Under the pieces are notes generated by a model. The model was not told the DNA's origin. It saw only the letters and a program-made list of their open reading frames with translations, and ran no database searches. Below, piece after piece: positions 16,106 through 23,957 of a stretch of 64,000 nucleotides of DNA. Origin of the DNA: an uncultured Clostridia bacterium (GTDB lineage: Bacteria; Bacillota; Clostridia; Oscillospirales; Acutalibacteraceae). Location: the NCBI GenBank assembly GCA_947627055.1, contig CANQUS010000006.1, forward strand, positions 1 to 64,000. Reading direction: 5' to 3'. The first letter of the stretch is position 1. The number at the start of each line of letters is the position of its first letter. Both the position numbers and the translations under genes were made by a program.

Positions 16106-17257
16106 ATGGGATTTTCTATGGAACTGCCTGATGTAGAAACAGTAAAGGAGGAAGTCAAGGAGGAGCTTGCTCCCGAACCGGAAACCGAGAAAAAGCTCGT
16201 CCAAGCAGCAGATAACAACACAGAGTCGCTCTTTACATTTGATTTAGGCTCTCTTGAGGATAGGCGCGAGATAGTATCATCTATTGAGAGTTTCGGCTCG
16301 GATATTGTTGAAAAATCCACAAGAAAAAATGAGCTTCTCAATGTTCGTCTTGTCGATCTCAGCCGTATGGGAGGCGAAAACGGCGAGGTGGTCAACGGCC
16401 TAGCACAGCTTCAGACACAGATGAAGGATCTCGACCCGTCAGGCATTGACTTTATTAAAAAAGGACCTCTCGGCAAGCTGTTTAACCCGATACGCAATTA
16501 CTTTGCCAAATTTGAAAAGGCTGACGATATTATAGCGGATACGATAGAGGCTCTCGGCAGGGGAAAGGCTACGCTAAAAAATGACAATACAACTCTTGAG
16601 ATCGAACAACTGGCTCTGCGAGATCTGACAAAAAAGCTCGGTCAACAGATAGAGTTCGGCATGAAGATGGATGAGGCTATAACCGCTGCTGTAGAAAAAG
16701 CTAAGACAGAAAATGTTGATGAGGAAAGGATCAAATTCATTGAGGAGGAGGTTCTATTCCCGCTCAGACAAAAGGTTATGGACTTACAGCAGATGCAGAC
16801 AGTAAATATGCAGGGCATTATTGCTATGGAGATAGTCAGACGCAATAACAAGGAGCTTATCCGCGCTGTTGACAGAGCTGAAAGCGTCACCGTTTCCGCT
16901 CTGAGGATAGCGGTAACTGTCGCGAGCGCGCTTTATAATCAGAAGATCGTCCTCGAAAAGGTCAATGCTGTCAACGAGGCAACGAACAAGCTTATCGGCG
17001 CGACATCTAAAATGCTGAAGGAGCAGGGCGCGAGCATACAGCAGCAGGCCATGGAAACAAATGTTTCTATTGATACTCTGAGAGACGCCTTTGCGGATAC
17101 GTTTGAGGCACTTGACGCGGTTACAGATTATAAGACGAAAGCTCTCCCACAGATGAAAGCCACCATTCAGGAATTTAAGGCATTGGCTGATGAGGGTGAA
17201 AAGCGTATTCAAAAAATGGAGGCAAGGGATTCCGAGCTTGACAAGCTTGAAAGCTGA
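16106..17257 (+). CDS. telA: TelA family (toxic anion resistance) protein
   Basis: ATG 16106 follows TTGGAGG; the TTG of that site is in frame but rejected. The 383-residue protein is soluble and mostly helical. It has an acidic N-terminus and then the TelA/KlaA core (NPIRNYFAKFEKADDIIADTIEAL, QQMQTVNMQGIIAMEIVRRNNKELIRAV). TelA proteins are named for tellurite resistance on plasmids, but chromosomal members act in cell-envelope stress by an unknown mechanism. It is 120 bases after the VWA gene and probably in the same operon. Repeat element copy 2 begins 18 bases after the stop. Confidence 0.88.
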   Translation: MGFSMELPDVETVKEEVKEELAPEPETEKKLVQAADNNTESLFTFDLGSLEDRREIVSSIESFGSDIVEKSTRKNELLNVRLVDLSRMGGENGEVVNGLAQLQTQMKDLDPSGIDFIKKGPLGKLFNPIRNYFAKFEKADDIIADTIEALGRGKATLKNDNTTLEIEQLALRDLTKKLGQQIEFGMKMDEAITAAVEKAKTENVDEERIKFIEEEVLFPLRQKVMDLQQMQTVNMQGIIAMEIVRRNNKELIRAVDRAESVTVSALRIAVTVASALYNQKIVLEKVNAVNEATNKLIGATSKMLKEQGASIQQQAMETNVSIDTLRDAFADTFEALDAVTDYKTKALPQMKATIQEFKALADEGEKRIQKMEARDSELDKLES

Positions 17258-17275
17258 TTTTAAATAATGGATCAT

Positions 17276-17685
17276 GGTGCTGTCGCACTGGGATTCGATG
17301 AATAAACGCACTAAACGCAGTCAAAATTCAGTTTTAGTTCAAAAGTATTGCGAGCGGAGTGCATTCATTGCGTTTCGTCGGGCAAGCAAGACGCATAGTT
17401 GCTCGGCAAGTGATGTTTATGTTTTCATGGGGATAATTACCAATGAACTGCCGTCCGCAGACGGAGAGATCTTTAGTGTAAGAAGATCTATATAAGGGTG
17501 AATTTCAAAAACAGTTCGGCGGACTGTTTTTGAAATAGGGACGCCCTATATCAGAGGGCGTCCCTGATGTCAGTTTGTAATATCTCACATCGCCGCCACA
17601 GGCGGCGATATTTATTTAGTGCAGTATTTTAGACTATAACAAATGGGGTATCGCTTAAGCTTATAAAAACTTAATGCGACAGCCC
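17276..17685 (+). repeat. 3'-end-associated hairpin element, copy 2 (410 bp)
   Basis: The left end is GGTGCTGTCGCA and the right end TGCGACAGCCC, followed by six T. Internal palindromes are CAAAAACAGT...ACTGTTTTTG (17506-17532), GGGACGCCCT...AGGGCGTCCC (17538-17564) and TCGCCGCC-ACA-GGCGGCGA (17590-17608). In the last, the loop is ACA where the other copies read TGT on the same strand, so this hairpin is inverted here. The copy begins 18 bases after the telA stop codon. No open frame of note crosses it. Confidence 0.88.
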
Positions 17686-17740
17686 TTTTTTATACGACAA
17701 AAATCCTGCTGTTGTATGTTGTGCTTTTGCTAAAAAAGTC

Positions 17741-17770
17741 TTGATATGTGTATGCTGTTTGGTGTATTAT
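17741..17770 (+). promoter_or_regulatory. Sigma-A type promoter of the phosphofructokinase gene
   Basis: TTGATA (17741-17746) and TATTAT (17765-17770) are 18 bases apart, about 60 bases before the gene start. Confidence 0.6.
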
Positions 17771-17829
17771 AAATATAAAAGCACACGGACAGAGAATTTA
17801 ATACTATAATATGTAAAGGGGCGTTTACG

Positions 17830-18912
17830 TTGAAAAGAGTCGGTATTTTAACAAGCGGCGGAGATTGTCAGGGGCTTAACGCGGCAATACGAGGAGTGGC
17901 AAAGACCCTCTATAACCACTACAAGAAAGATGAGATCGAGATTTACGGTATAATCGACGGCTATCGAGGCTTGATTACAGGAGAGTATCGCCTCATGAAG
18001 CAGGAGGACTTTTCGGGGATTTTGACACGAGGAGGAACAATTCTCGGAACATCCCGTCAGCCATTTAAGCTTATGAGAGTCATTGACGAGGAAAACAACA
18101 TAGATAAGGTTGCGGCTATGAAGGAAAACTACAGGAAGATGAAGCTCGACTGCCTTGTCATACTCGGAGGAAACGGTACTCAGAAGTCTGCGAATATGCT
18201 TGCGCAGGAGGGACTGAATGTAGTTTCACTTCCGAAAACTATAGACAACGACCTGTGGGGCACTGATATGACATTCGGCTTCCAAAGTGCTGTAGACATA
18301 GCCACACACGTTATCGACTGCATTCACACGACAGCAACCTCTCACGGCAGAGTTTTTATTGTCGAGCTTATGGGGCATAAGGCGGGTTGGCTCACGCTGT
18401 ACGCCGGTATTTCCGGAGGCGCGGATGTCATACTGATCCCCGAAATACCGTATGATATAAATAAGGTCATAAGGTGCATAAAGCAAAGAACAAAATCGGG
18501 AAAGAACTTCTCTATACTTGCTGTTGCAGAGGGCGCAATATCTAAGGAGAGAGCGGCTCTGCCGAAAAAGCAGAAAAAAGAAGCTCTCGCAAACCTTATG
18601 TACCCGTCTATCTCATATGAGATCGCCGATCAGATAGAGAAAGCAACAGGTCAGGAAACGAGAGTTACCGTTCCGGGCCACTTCCAAAGAGGAGGAAGCC
18701 CTGTGCCGTATGATAAGCTGATAGCAACACGCTTTGGAGCAGCGGCAGCGGAATGTATCATTAAAGAACGCTACGGCTGCATAGTTTCGCTTGTAAACGG
18801 AAAGGTTATACCTGTTCCGCTAGCTGACATTGCAGGCAAGCTGAAGGTTGTCCCGACTGACAGCGAAATAATCAAAACCGCAAGGCTTACTGGTATAAGC
18901 TTTGGCGATTGA
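17830..18912 (+). CDS. 6-phosphofructokinase (PfkA family)
   Basis: This glycolytic enzyme phosphorylates fructose 6-phosphate. TTG 17830 is preceded by AAAGGGG. The 360-residue product has the family's N-terminal GILTSGGDCQGLNAAIRG, GGNGTQ near residue 113, PKTIDND near 135 and MGHKAGWL. The motif is mixed: Gly in GGNG is the ATP-type residue, the Lys of PKTIDND is the residue usual in pyrophosphate-dependent or mixed enzymes, and Asn takes the place of the Mg-binding Asp of classic GGDG. Donor specificity therefore cannot be assigned. It has its own promoter and is followed closely by a PH-domain gene. Confidence 0.88.
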   Translation: MKRVGILTSGGDCQGLNAAIRGVAKTLYNHYKKDEIEIYGIIDGYRGLITGEYRLMKQEDFSGILTRGGTILGTSRQPFKLMRVIDEENNIDKVAAMKENYRKMKLDCLVILGGNGTQKSANMLAQEGLNVVSLPKTIDNDLWGTDMTFGFQSAVDIATHVIDCIHTTATSHGRVFIVELMGHKAGWLTLYAGISGGADVILIPEIPYDINKVIRCIKQRTKSGKNFSILAVAEGAISKERAALPKKQKKEALANLMYPSISYEIADQIEKATGQETRVTVPGHFQRGGSPVPYDKLIATRFGAAAAECIIKERYGCIVSLVNGKVIPVPLADIAGKLKVVPTDSEIIKTARLTGISFGD

Positions 18913-18969
18913 TAGAGAGTCGCATAGTTCTGTCAGATTGCTTTACATTAACAGAAATGAGGGAATAGC

Positions 18970-19389
18970 GTGGCTGACGAGTATTCGGGAGATATTATAA
19001 TACAGGAAAGAAAGCGATGGCTTTTCTTTGGCATTCCGTGGACCTTTACGAAATTTGCTTTAACACCCAAGAGGATAATTATTGAGGAGGGACTCCTGCA
19101 CTCTAAGGAAAATGAAATATTGCTGTATCGTATAATCGATATGGAACTGTCGAGGACGCTTTTGCAAAAGATATTCAAGCTCGGAACACTTATTGTAAAA
19201 TCAAAGGATGCCTCGCATCCTATACTTTACATAAAAAACATTAAACACTCTCGTGAGTTCCGAAATCACCTTGCCGATGCTGTCGAGAAGGAAAGGCTTC
19301 GTATGAGGGTAAGACAAAGCGAGATATATGACCCGCAGAGCGAGGACACACCTGACGAGCATTTTAATGACTTTAACGACGGCTACTGA
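18970..19389 (+). CDS. Bacterial PH-domain protein
   Basis: A 139-residue protein starting at GTG 18970 behind GAGGG. Residues about 25-100 fit the bacterial PH (YdbS/YdbT-like, bPH_2) fold: FALTPKRIIIEEGLL, LYRIIDMELSRTLLQKIFKLGTLIV, and a Lys/His loop. The tail is charged (Asp/Glu-rich). There is no signal peptide and no clear membrane span except a short aromatic stretch (WLFFGIPW), so it may sit at the inner face of the membrane. Function unknown. The region after its stop is a member of a second repeat family. Confidence 0.75.
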   Translation: MADEYSGDIIIQERKRWLFFGIPWTFTKFALTPKRIIIEEGLLHSKENEILLYRIIDMELSRTLLQKIFKLGTLIVKSKDASHPILYIKNIKHSREFRNHLADAVEKERLRMRVRQSEIYDPQSEDTPDEHFNDFNDGY

Positions 19390-19390
19390 T

Positions 19391-19535
19391 GTTTCACTAA
19401 GAGGCTTGCACAGTCATTTAGCGTGGCAAGCGCAGCGTAAGGTGCGTGAGTAATCAATATTGAATCCGCTCCTATGCTGATTACAGCGATGGCACTCGCC
19501 TGACATGGGACATCCTGCTTAAGTTATATGTCGCA
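19391..19535 (+). repeat. Second repeat family, copy A
   Basis: This intergenic stretch matches the reverse complement of 33489-33620 in blocks: GTCATTTAGCGTGGCAA versus GTCATTCAACGCGGCAA, TGCGTGAGTAATCA versus TGCGTGGGTAATCA, and GGGACATCCTGCTTAAG versus GGGACATCCTGCATAAG. The order and spacing of the blocks are kept. It is non-coding. Confidence 0.6.
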
Positions 19536-19585
19536 GCAGCCTGCCTTACCGCATATACTGTTAGAAAAAACAGTGAGGTGATTTT

Positions 19586-19816
19586 GTGGGCAAGCCTTTG
19601 ATTATGGTATCGTCCATAACGTATGCTATGAAAGGCAAGAGTGTTCTCGCCCAAATGGGTATACGAAGCGATATAGTACGAACGCCGAGCGACAGCCGCA
19701 ACAGCTCCTGCGGTTACAGTCTGTTTGTTCCGAAAAAAACGGATGAGGCGCAGAAAATTCTCGAGGAAAACGGCATCAATGTTGTCGGACGAGCAGAAAA
19801 GGGGAGTGCGCCGTGA
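19586..19816 (+). CDS. DUF3343 small protein (putative sulfur/selenium carrier-like)
   Basis: A 76-residue protein starting at GTG 19586 behind GTGAGGTGAT. It has a Cys in SSCGYSLFVP near residue 42, the position conserved in DUF3343. DUF3343 proteins are often encoded beside cysteine desulfurase/selenocysteine lyase-type enzymes and are thought to accept or shuttle sulfur or selenium. Here the stop overlaps the start of exactly such an enzyme by 4 bases (GTGA), so the two are translationally coupled. The carrier role is inferred from family and context. Confidence 0.8.
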   Translation: MGKPLIMVSSITYAMKGKSVLAQMGIRSDIVRTPSDSRNSSCGYSLFVPKKTDEAQKILEENGINVVGRAEKGSAP

Positions 19817-20967
19817 TATATCTTGATAATTCTGCAACGACATTCCCCAAGCCGAGAATCGTGATGAATGCAGTCAATAATGCTATGGTCAACTTTGGCG
19901 CAAATCCCGGCAGAGGAGGGCATAAGCTGGCGCTAAGGGCTTCACAGCTTATGTTCGACGCAAGAAGCGCGGTTATGCGTTTTTTTAAGGCTCGTGATGA
20001 AAACAGCGTAATATTTACGGGAAACTGTACCCATGCCTGCAACATGGTTTTAAAGGGAATATTGAAGTCCGGAGATCATGCCGTGGTATCGTGTCTGGAG
20101 CATAATGCGGTAATGCGCCCGCTTGAAAAGCTTTCACATAACGGAGTGACATATACTGCCGCGGCGGTTTATCCGGGGGACAACGACAGAACGCTCGATT
20201 CCTTCAGAAAGGCAATAAACAGAAATACAAAGCTGATATTCTGTACTCAGGCTTCAAATGTTTGGGGGATACGTTTGCCCGTTGAAAGGATAACGGCTCT
20301 CGCACATCAGTACGGCATACCCGTAGCGGTAGATGCGGCTCAGTCAGCGGGCGTAGTTGATATTGACCTTGCGGACAGTGGGATAGATTTTCTCTGCTGT
20401 GCGGGTCACAAGGGACTTTACGGACCTATGGGAACGGGATTGCTTATTTTTAATACCGATATTAGTCTCGATACTATTGTAGAGGGCGGTACGGGGAGCA
20501 ATTCCTATTCGCTCGAGCAGCCGGAGATCCTGCCAGATCGCTTTGAAAGCGGAACGCAGAATCTTCCGGGAATAGCAGGCCTTAAAGCAGGCGTTGAGTT
20601 TGTGATGAGACGTAGAACAGATAATATATTTAGCTCGGAAATGAACCATATGCAGTACCTTTATGATAATCTTATGAGGATAAAGGGCGTAAAGCTCTAT
20701 ACCGCACGACCTGATAAATTTTATTGTGTACCCGTTTTATCGTTTAACATAGACGGAGCGGACAGCGAAACGGTATCTTCACTTCTTGATGATTTTGGTA
20801 TAGCGGTAAGAGCAGGTCTGCATTGTGCGCCTCGCGCACATGAATTTATGGGTACGCTTGACGGCGGTGTTGTGAGGATTTCTCCGTCAATATATACAAC
20901 ACGCGGCGATATAGACCATGTTATTCTTTCTGTTTCAAAGATAGCATATAATTTAAGTAAACGCTGA
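19813..20967 (+). CDS. Cysteine desulfurase / selenocysteine lyase-like class V aminotransferase
   Basis: A PLP enzyme of 384 residues starting at GTG 19813, overlapping the DUF3343 gene. Visible family features are YLDNSATTFPKP at the N-terminus, GANPGRGGH, the PLP-contacting VDAAQSAG, the Schiff-base Lys in CCAGHKGLYGP and the active-site Cys in AGLHCAPRAHE. These support removal of S or Se from Cys/Sec to form a persulfide on the enzyme. It is not in an isc/suf cluster. Pairing with DUF3343 suggests delivery to that small protein; the final acceptor is unknown. Confidence 0.88.
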   Translation: MIYLDNSATTFPKPRIVMNAVNNAMVNFGANPGRGGHKLALRASQLMFDARSAVMRFFKARDENSVIFTGNCTHACNMVLKGILKSGDHAVVSCLEHNAVMRPLEKLSHNGVTYTAAAVYPGDNDRTLDSFRKAINRNTKLIFCTQASNVWGIRLPVERITALAHQYGIPVAVDAAQSAGVVDIDLADSGIDFLCCAGHKGLYGPMGTGLLIFNTDISLDTIVEGGTGSNSYSLEQPEILPDRFESGTQNLPGIAGLKAGVEFVMRRRTDNIFSSEMNHMQYLYDNLMRIKGVKLYTARPDKFYCVPVLSFNIDGADSETVSSLLDDFGIAVRAGLHCAPRAHEFMGTLDGGVVRISPSIYTTRGDIDHVILSVSKIAYNLSKR

Positions 20968-21076
20968 TAAAATATTTTAGATATACTGTTGAGAGTATTG
21001 CAAAGCTTGGCGTAATATGACGGAAAGGATACAGCCGCAGTCATCAACAAGCTGTCAGGCGGCGTTTATTCAGTGC

Positions 21077-21143
21077 TTTCTTAAGAAAGTCTTAATGTTT
21101 CAGTATATAGTAGTTCCCGCAGACAGACTATATGCCTGCGGGA
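21077..21143 (+). promoter_or_regulatory. Structured leader of cdaA
   Basis: The 208-base gap before cdaA contains a perfect 14-bp palindrome CTTTCTTAAGAAAG near 21077-21090. A hairpin CCCGCAG...CTGCGGG (about 21115-21143) lies about 30 bases before the start codon. No T-tract follows, so this is not a terminator; a role in cdaA expression is only possible. Confidence 0.4.
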
Positions 21144-21175
21144 GTGTACATTCGCATAAGAGGAAGTGGAAATTT

Positions 21176-22084
21176 ATGTGGGAATGGCTGCAAGTAGTGT
21201 TTCAGGGCTTTATGGCTCTTATGAATACCTTTCGTCTTACAGATGTTCTTGATATTGTCGCTATTTCATTCATAATTTATAATCTGATCAAGCTTATCCG
21301 TGAAACAAGAGCTGAGCAGCTCGTCAAGGGTATAATTATACTTATAGTTGTTTTTGCCCTATCGTTCCAATTCAAGCTAAAGATGCTCAGTACGCTGTTC
21401 AGCAGCTTTTTCCAGTTTTCAGTTCTCGCGGTTCTTATTTTATTTCAGCCTGAGCTTAGGCGCGCGCTTGAACAAATGGGAAGAAGCAAGCTCGGAAAAT
21501 ACTGGACTAATCTTTCGGGCACGCCGCCTGAGGAGGCGGCGATTAAAAATATCCGACAGTGTATTGACAGCGTTGTTGATGTGTGCGATATGTTTCACCA
21601 TACAAAGACAGGCGCACTTATTGTTTTTGAAAGGCAGACTAAGCTCGGAGAAATAGTCAATACCGGTACTATACTTAACGCGATACCATCAGTCCCGATT
21701 ATCGGAAACATATTCTTTAATAAAGCCCCGCTCCATGATGGTGCAATGGTCATTAGAGACGGTATGGTATATGCCGCGGGCTGCATCCTGCCGCTCACGA
21801 AGAACGATAATGTAAGCATAGACTTGGGCACACGGCATAGGGCGGCTCTCGGTATCAGCGAATATTCTGATGCAATAATTGTTATTGTTTCGGAGGAAAC
21901 GGGTACTATCTCTATGGCTGTCAATGGTCTGTTGAGTCGTGACTTTACACGCGAAACTTTAAAAAGTACACTTTCTGAGCTTTTGCTTCCAAAGGAACGC
22001 GATTCGGATGAAAAAATCCCGATTATTTCAGGGTTAAGAAAGGGAAGAAAAAATGAAAAAGCCGAAAAGGAAAATCAAGAATAG
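21176..22084 (+). CDS. cdaA: Diadenylate cyclase CdaA
   Basis: It makes cyclic di-AMP from two ATP at the membrane. The ATG at 21176 follows GAGGAAGTGG; a longer frame to 21017 would add 53 residues that do not belong to the family. The 302-residue product has three N-terminal spans (about 5-85) and a DAC domain with DGAMVIRDG near residue 188 and GTRHRAALG near 218, both needed for catalysis. The next gene, cdaR, overlaps by 32 bases, which is the standard CdaA-regulator pairing. The usual third partner glmM is not in this window. Confidence 0.95.
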   Translation: MWEWLQVVFQGFMALMNTFRLTDVLDIVAISFIIYNLIKLIRETRAEQLVKGIIILIVVFALSFQFKLKMLSTLFSSFFQFSVLAVLILFQPELRRALEQMGRSKLGKYWTNLSGTPPEEAAIKNIRQCIDSVVDVCDMFHHTKTGALIVFERQTKLGEIVNTGTILNAIPSVPIIGNIFFNKAPLHDGAMVIRDGMVYAAGCILPLTKNDNVSIDLGTRHRAALGISEYSDAIIVIVSEETGTISMAVNGLLSRDFTRETLKSTLSELLLPKERDSDEKIPIISGLRKGRKNEKAEKENQE

Positions 22085-23375
22085 TATCAGCTTAAATAAG
22101 CTGCTTTATAACGACAGATTTATAATGTGCTTTTCAATATTTTCTGCTTTTGTTCTTTGGATCATAGTTTCGTCAACATCGTCCGACCCCGATGTTAAAA
22201 CAATTACTGATATTTCCATAAGCATACCAAATATTTCAAACGAGCTTCAGGTTATTTCACAGGATGAGGATGTTAAAGCGGAGATACGGGTAAAGGGCAA
22301 CAAGATCGTAATAGGTTCGATCCAGAGCAGCGATATATTGGTAACGGCCGACGTATCAGAGGTTACCGCTCCCGGTGAATATAAGCTCAAACTCAGCGCG
22401 AAAAAACAGGGTATAATGAGTGACTACGAGTTTGATTCAACCGTATCTCCGTCAACAATAACCGTATACGTAGACAGAAATATTGATAAGGAATTTACTA
22501 TCGAAGAAAACGTCGATGCGAAGGCTGACGGAACACATCTGCTTAATCCGAAGGAACTTGCGAATGATACGGTCAGGATTTCTGGAGCGGAAAGTGTTAT
22601 AAACAGGATAAAGACAGTAAAGGCTGAATATACTGTGCCGGAAACCTTGACAAAAACTGCTGTATTCAGCGTGCCTCTGCATTTCTATGATGAAAATGGA
22701 ACGGAGATCGTGAGCGACTATATTACCCCCCAATTTTCGGCAGTCGAGGTCACCGTTCCCGTTCATAAGGTAAAGGATGTTCCTATCAAGGTCGAGTTTA
22801 CGAATATCCCCGATACATGGGAAATGCCGAGTAATTGGATCAGAGTAAGCGATCCCGAGAGCGGTACTATTCCTATCGCAGCATCCGATGAGGTGATAGA
22901 TCAAATTACGGAAATAAGAACCGAGCCGATAGATTTGTCGCAGATCTCTCTAAATAAAACAACTATAAACGATGTGGCAATTGAAGTTCCGACATCTTGT
23001 ACAAATGTTTCTCGTGTCGAGAAGGTAACGCTCAGCCTTGACATGAAGAACTTCGCCTCAAAGAGCATTGCGGTAAAAAAAGTGCAGCTTCGTTCAGATA
23101 TTGAGGGGGTTACGGGAAAGCTTTCGGGTGAAGATTTTAATGTGACTATAATAGGTCCGTCTGATGAAATTAAAAGCCTGAGGGCGTCTGATGTTATTCT
23201 TTATGCGAATCTTACGGAATCCGAGGCGACGGCTGCTTTCATAACAAAGCCGCTGCAAATCAGTATAGAGAACTACAAGTCCTGCTGGTGGAGTTATTTG
23301 GACGGACAAAATAACGCGACATTTACTATTTCAAAGCAAACGAGTACAAGCTCACAAGTGAATACAAGTTCTTAG
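22053..23375 (+). CDS. cdaR: YbbR-domain protein CdaR, regulator of CdaA
   Basis: A 440-residue extracytoplasmic protein starting at ATG 22053 behind GGGAAG, within the end of cdaA. It has a positively charged start and one membrane span (about 24-44, MCFSIFSAFVLWIIV), then about four YbbR repeats (KTITDISISIPNI; KEFTIEENVDAKADG; VPIKVEFTNIPDTW; KSIAVKKVQLRSDIEG). In Firmicutes the homologue binds the membrane part of CdaA and modulates c-di-AMP synthesis. The C-terminus is a Ser/Thr tail. Repeat element copy 3 starts 16 bases after the stop. Confidence 0.92.
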   Translation: MKKPKRKIKNSISLNKLLYNDRFIMCFSIFSAFVLWIIVSSTSSDPDVKTITDISISIPNISNELQVISQDEDVKAEIRVKGNKIVIGSIQSSDILVTADVSEVTAPGEYKLKLSAKKQGIMSDYEFDSTVSPSTITVYVDRNIDKEFTIEENVDAKADGTHLLNPKELANDTVRISGAESVINRIKTVKAEYTVPETLTKTAVFSVPLHFYDENGTEIVSDYITPQFSAVEVTVPVHKVKDVPIKVEFTNIPDTWEMPSNWIRVSDPESGTIPIAASDEVIDQITEIRTEPIDLSQISLNKTTINDVAIEVPTSCTNVSRVEKVTLSLDMKNFASKSIAVKKVQLRSDIEGVTGKLSGEDFNVTIIGPSDEIKSLRASDVILYANLTESEATAAFITKPLQISIENYKSCWWSYLDGQNNATFTISKQTSTSSQVNTSS

Positions 23376-23390
23376 ATATGAGTATAAGAA

Positions 23391-23822
23391 GGGGTTGCCG
23401 CATTAAGATTCGAGGAATAAACGCACTAAATACAGTCAAAATTCTGTATTATATCAAGCCTTTTTAAAAAGGTCTTGTGTGCGGAGTTCCTCCATTGTAC
23501 TCCGTCGGGCGCGTAAGATGAGTAGTCGCTCTACGTCTGCAAGGGATACTTATGTTCGAATGGGGAGTAATTACCAATAAACCGCCGTCTGCAGACGGTG
23601 AGATCTTTAGCGTGAGAAGAGCTTCACAAGGGTGAATTTCAAGAATAGTTGGCAGACTGTTTTTCAAAGAGGGACGCCCTGCGATATAGGGTGTCTCTGC
23701 TGACGGTTTGTAATATCTCACCTCGCCGCCTGTGGCGGCGATATTTATTTTGTGTAGTATTTCAGAACTATAACAAATGGGGTATCGCTTAAGTGTATTA
23801 AAACTTAATGCGACAGCCCCCC
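23391..23822 (+). repeat. 3'-end-associated hairpin element, copy 3 (about 430 bp)
   Basis: The left end GGGGTTGCCGCATTAAG and right end CTTAATGCGACAGCCCC are inverted repeats, followed by CCCTTTCTTTT. Internal hairpins match copies 1 and 2. In the GGGACGCCCT hairpin the partner arm reads AGGGTGTCTC, and both changes keep G-U pairs in RNA. The TCGCCGCC-TGT-GGCGGCGA hairpin is at 23723-23741. The region GGGGAGTAATTACCAATAAA near 23560 is shared with copy 2 but missing in copy 1. It starts 15 bases after the cdaR stop. Confidence 0.88.
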
Positions 23823-23865
23823 CTTTCTTTTCATAGCGTCAGGAATTGATGTTTAGTATTAAACA

Positions 23866-23894
23866 TTGACTTAGCAGTTAATAGGTTGTATAAT
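23866..23894 (+). promoter_or_regulatory. Promoter of the ABC exporter operon
   Basis: TTGACT (23866-23871) and TATAAT (23889-23894) are 17 bases apart, a near-consensus sigma-A promoter, about 64 bases before the ATPase start. Confidence 0.8.
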
Positions 23895-23957
23895 TTATTT
23901 ATAATGATTCGTAAAATTTAGTGAAAATAGCACAACAAATGGAGGGGAATAGAGCAT

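Noticed and set aside
16106..17257. Tellurite resistance as the role of the TelA operon
   Set aside because: The name comes from plasmid genes; none of the usual terC/terD partners is present, so only the family label is kept.
21017..21175. Extended N-terminus for CdaA
   Set aside because: The extra 53 codons span hairpins and a ribosome binding site and are not part of the family; ATG 21176 has GAGGAAG upstream.
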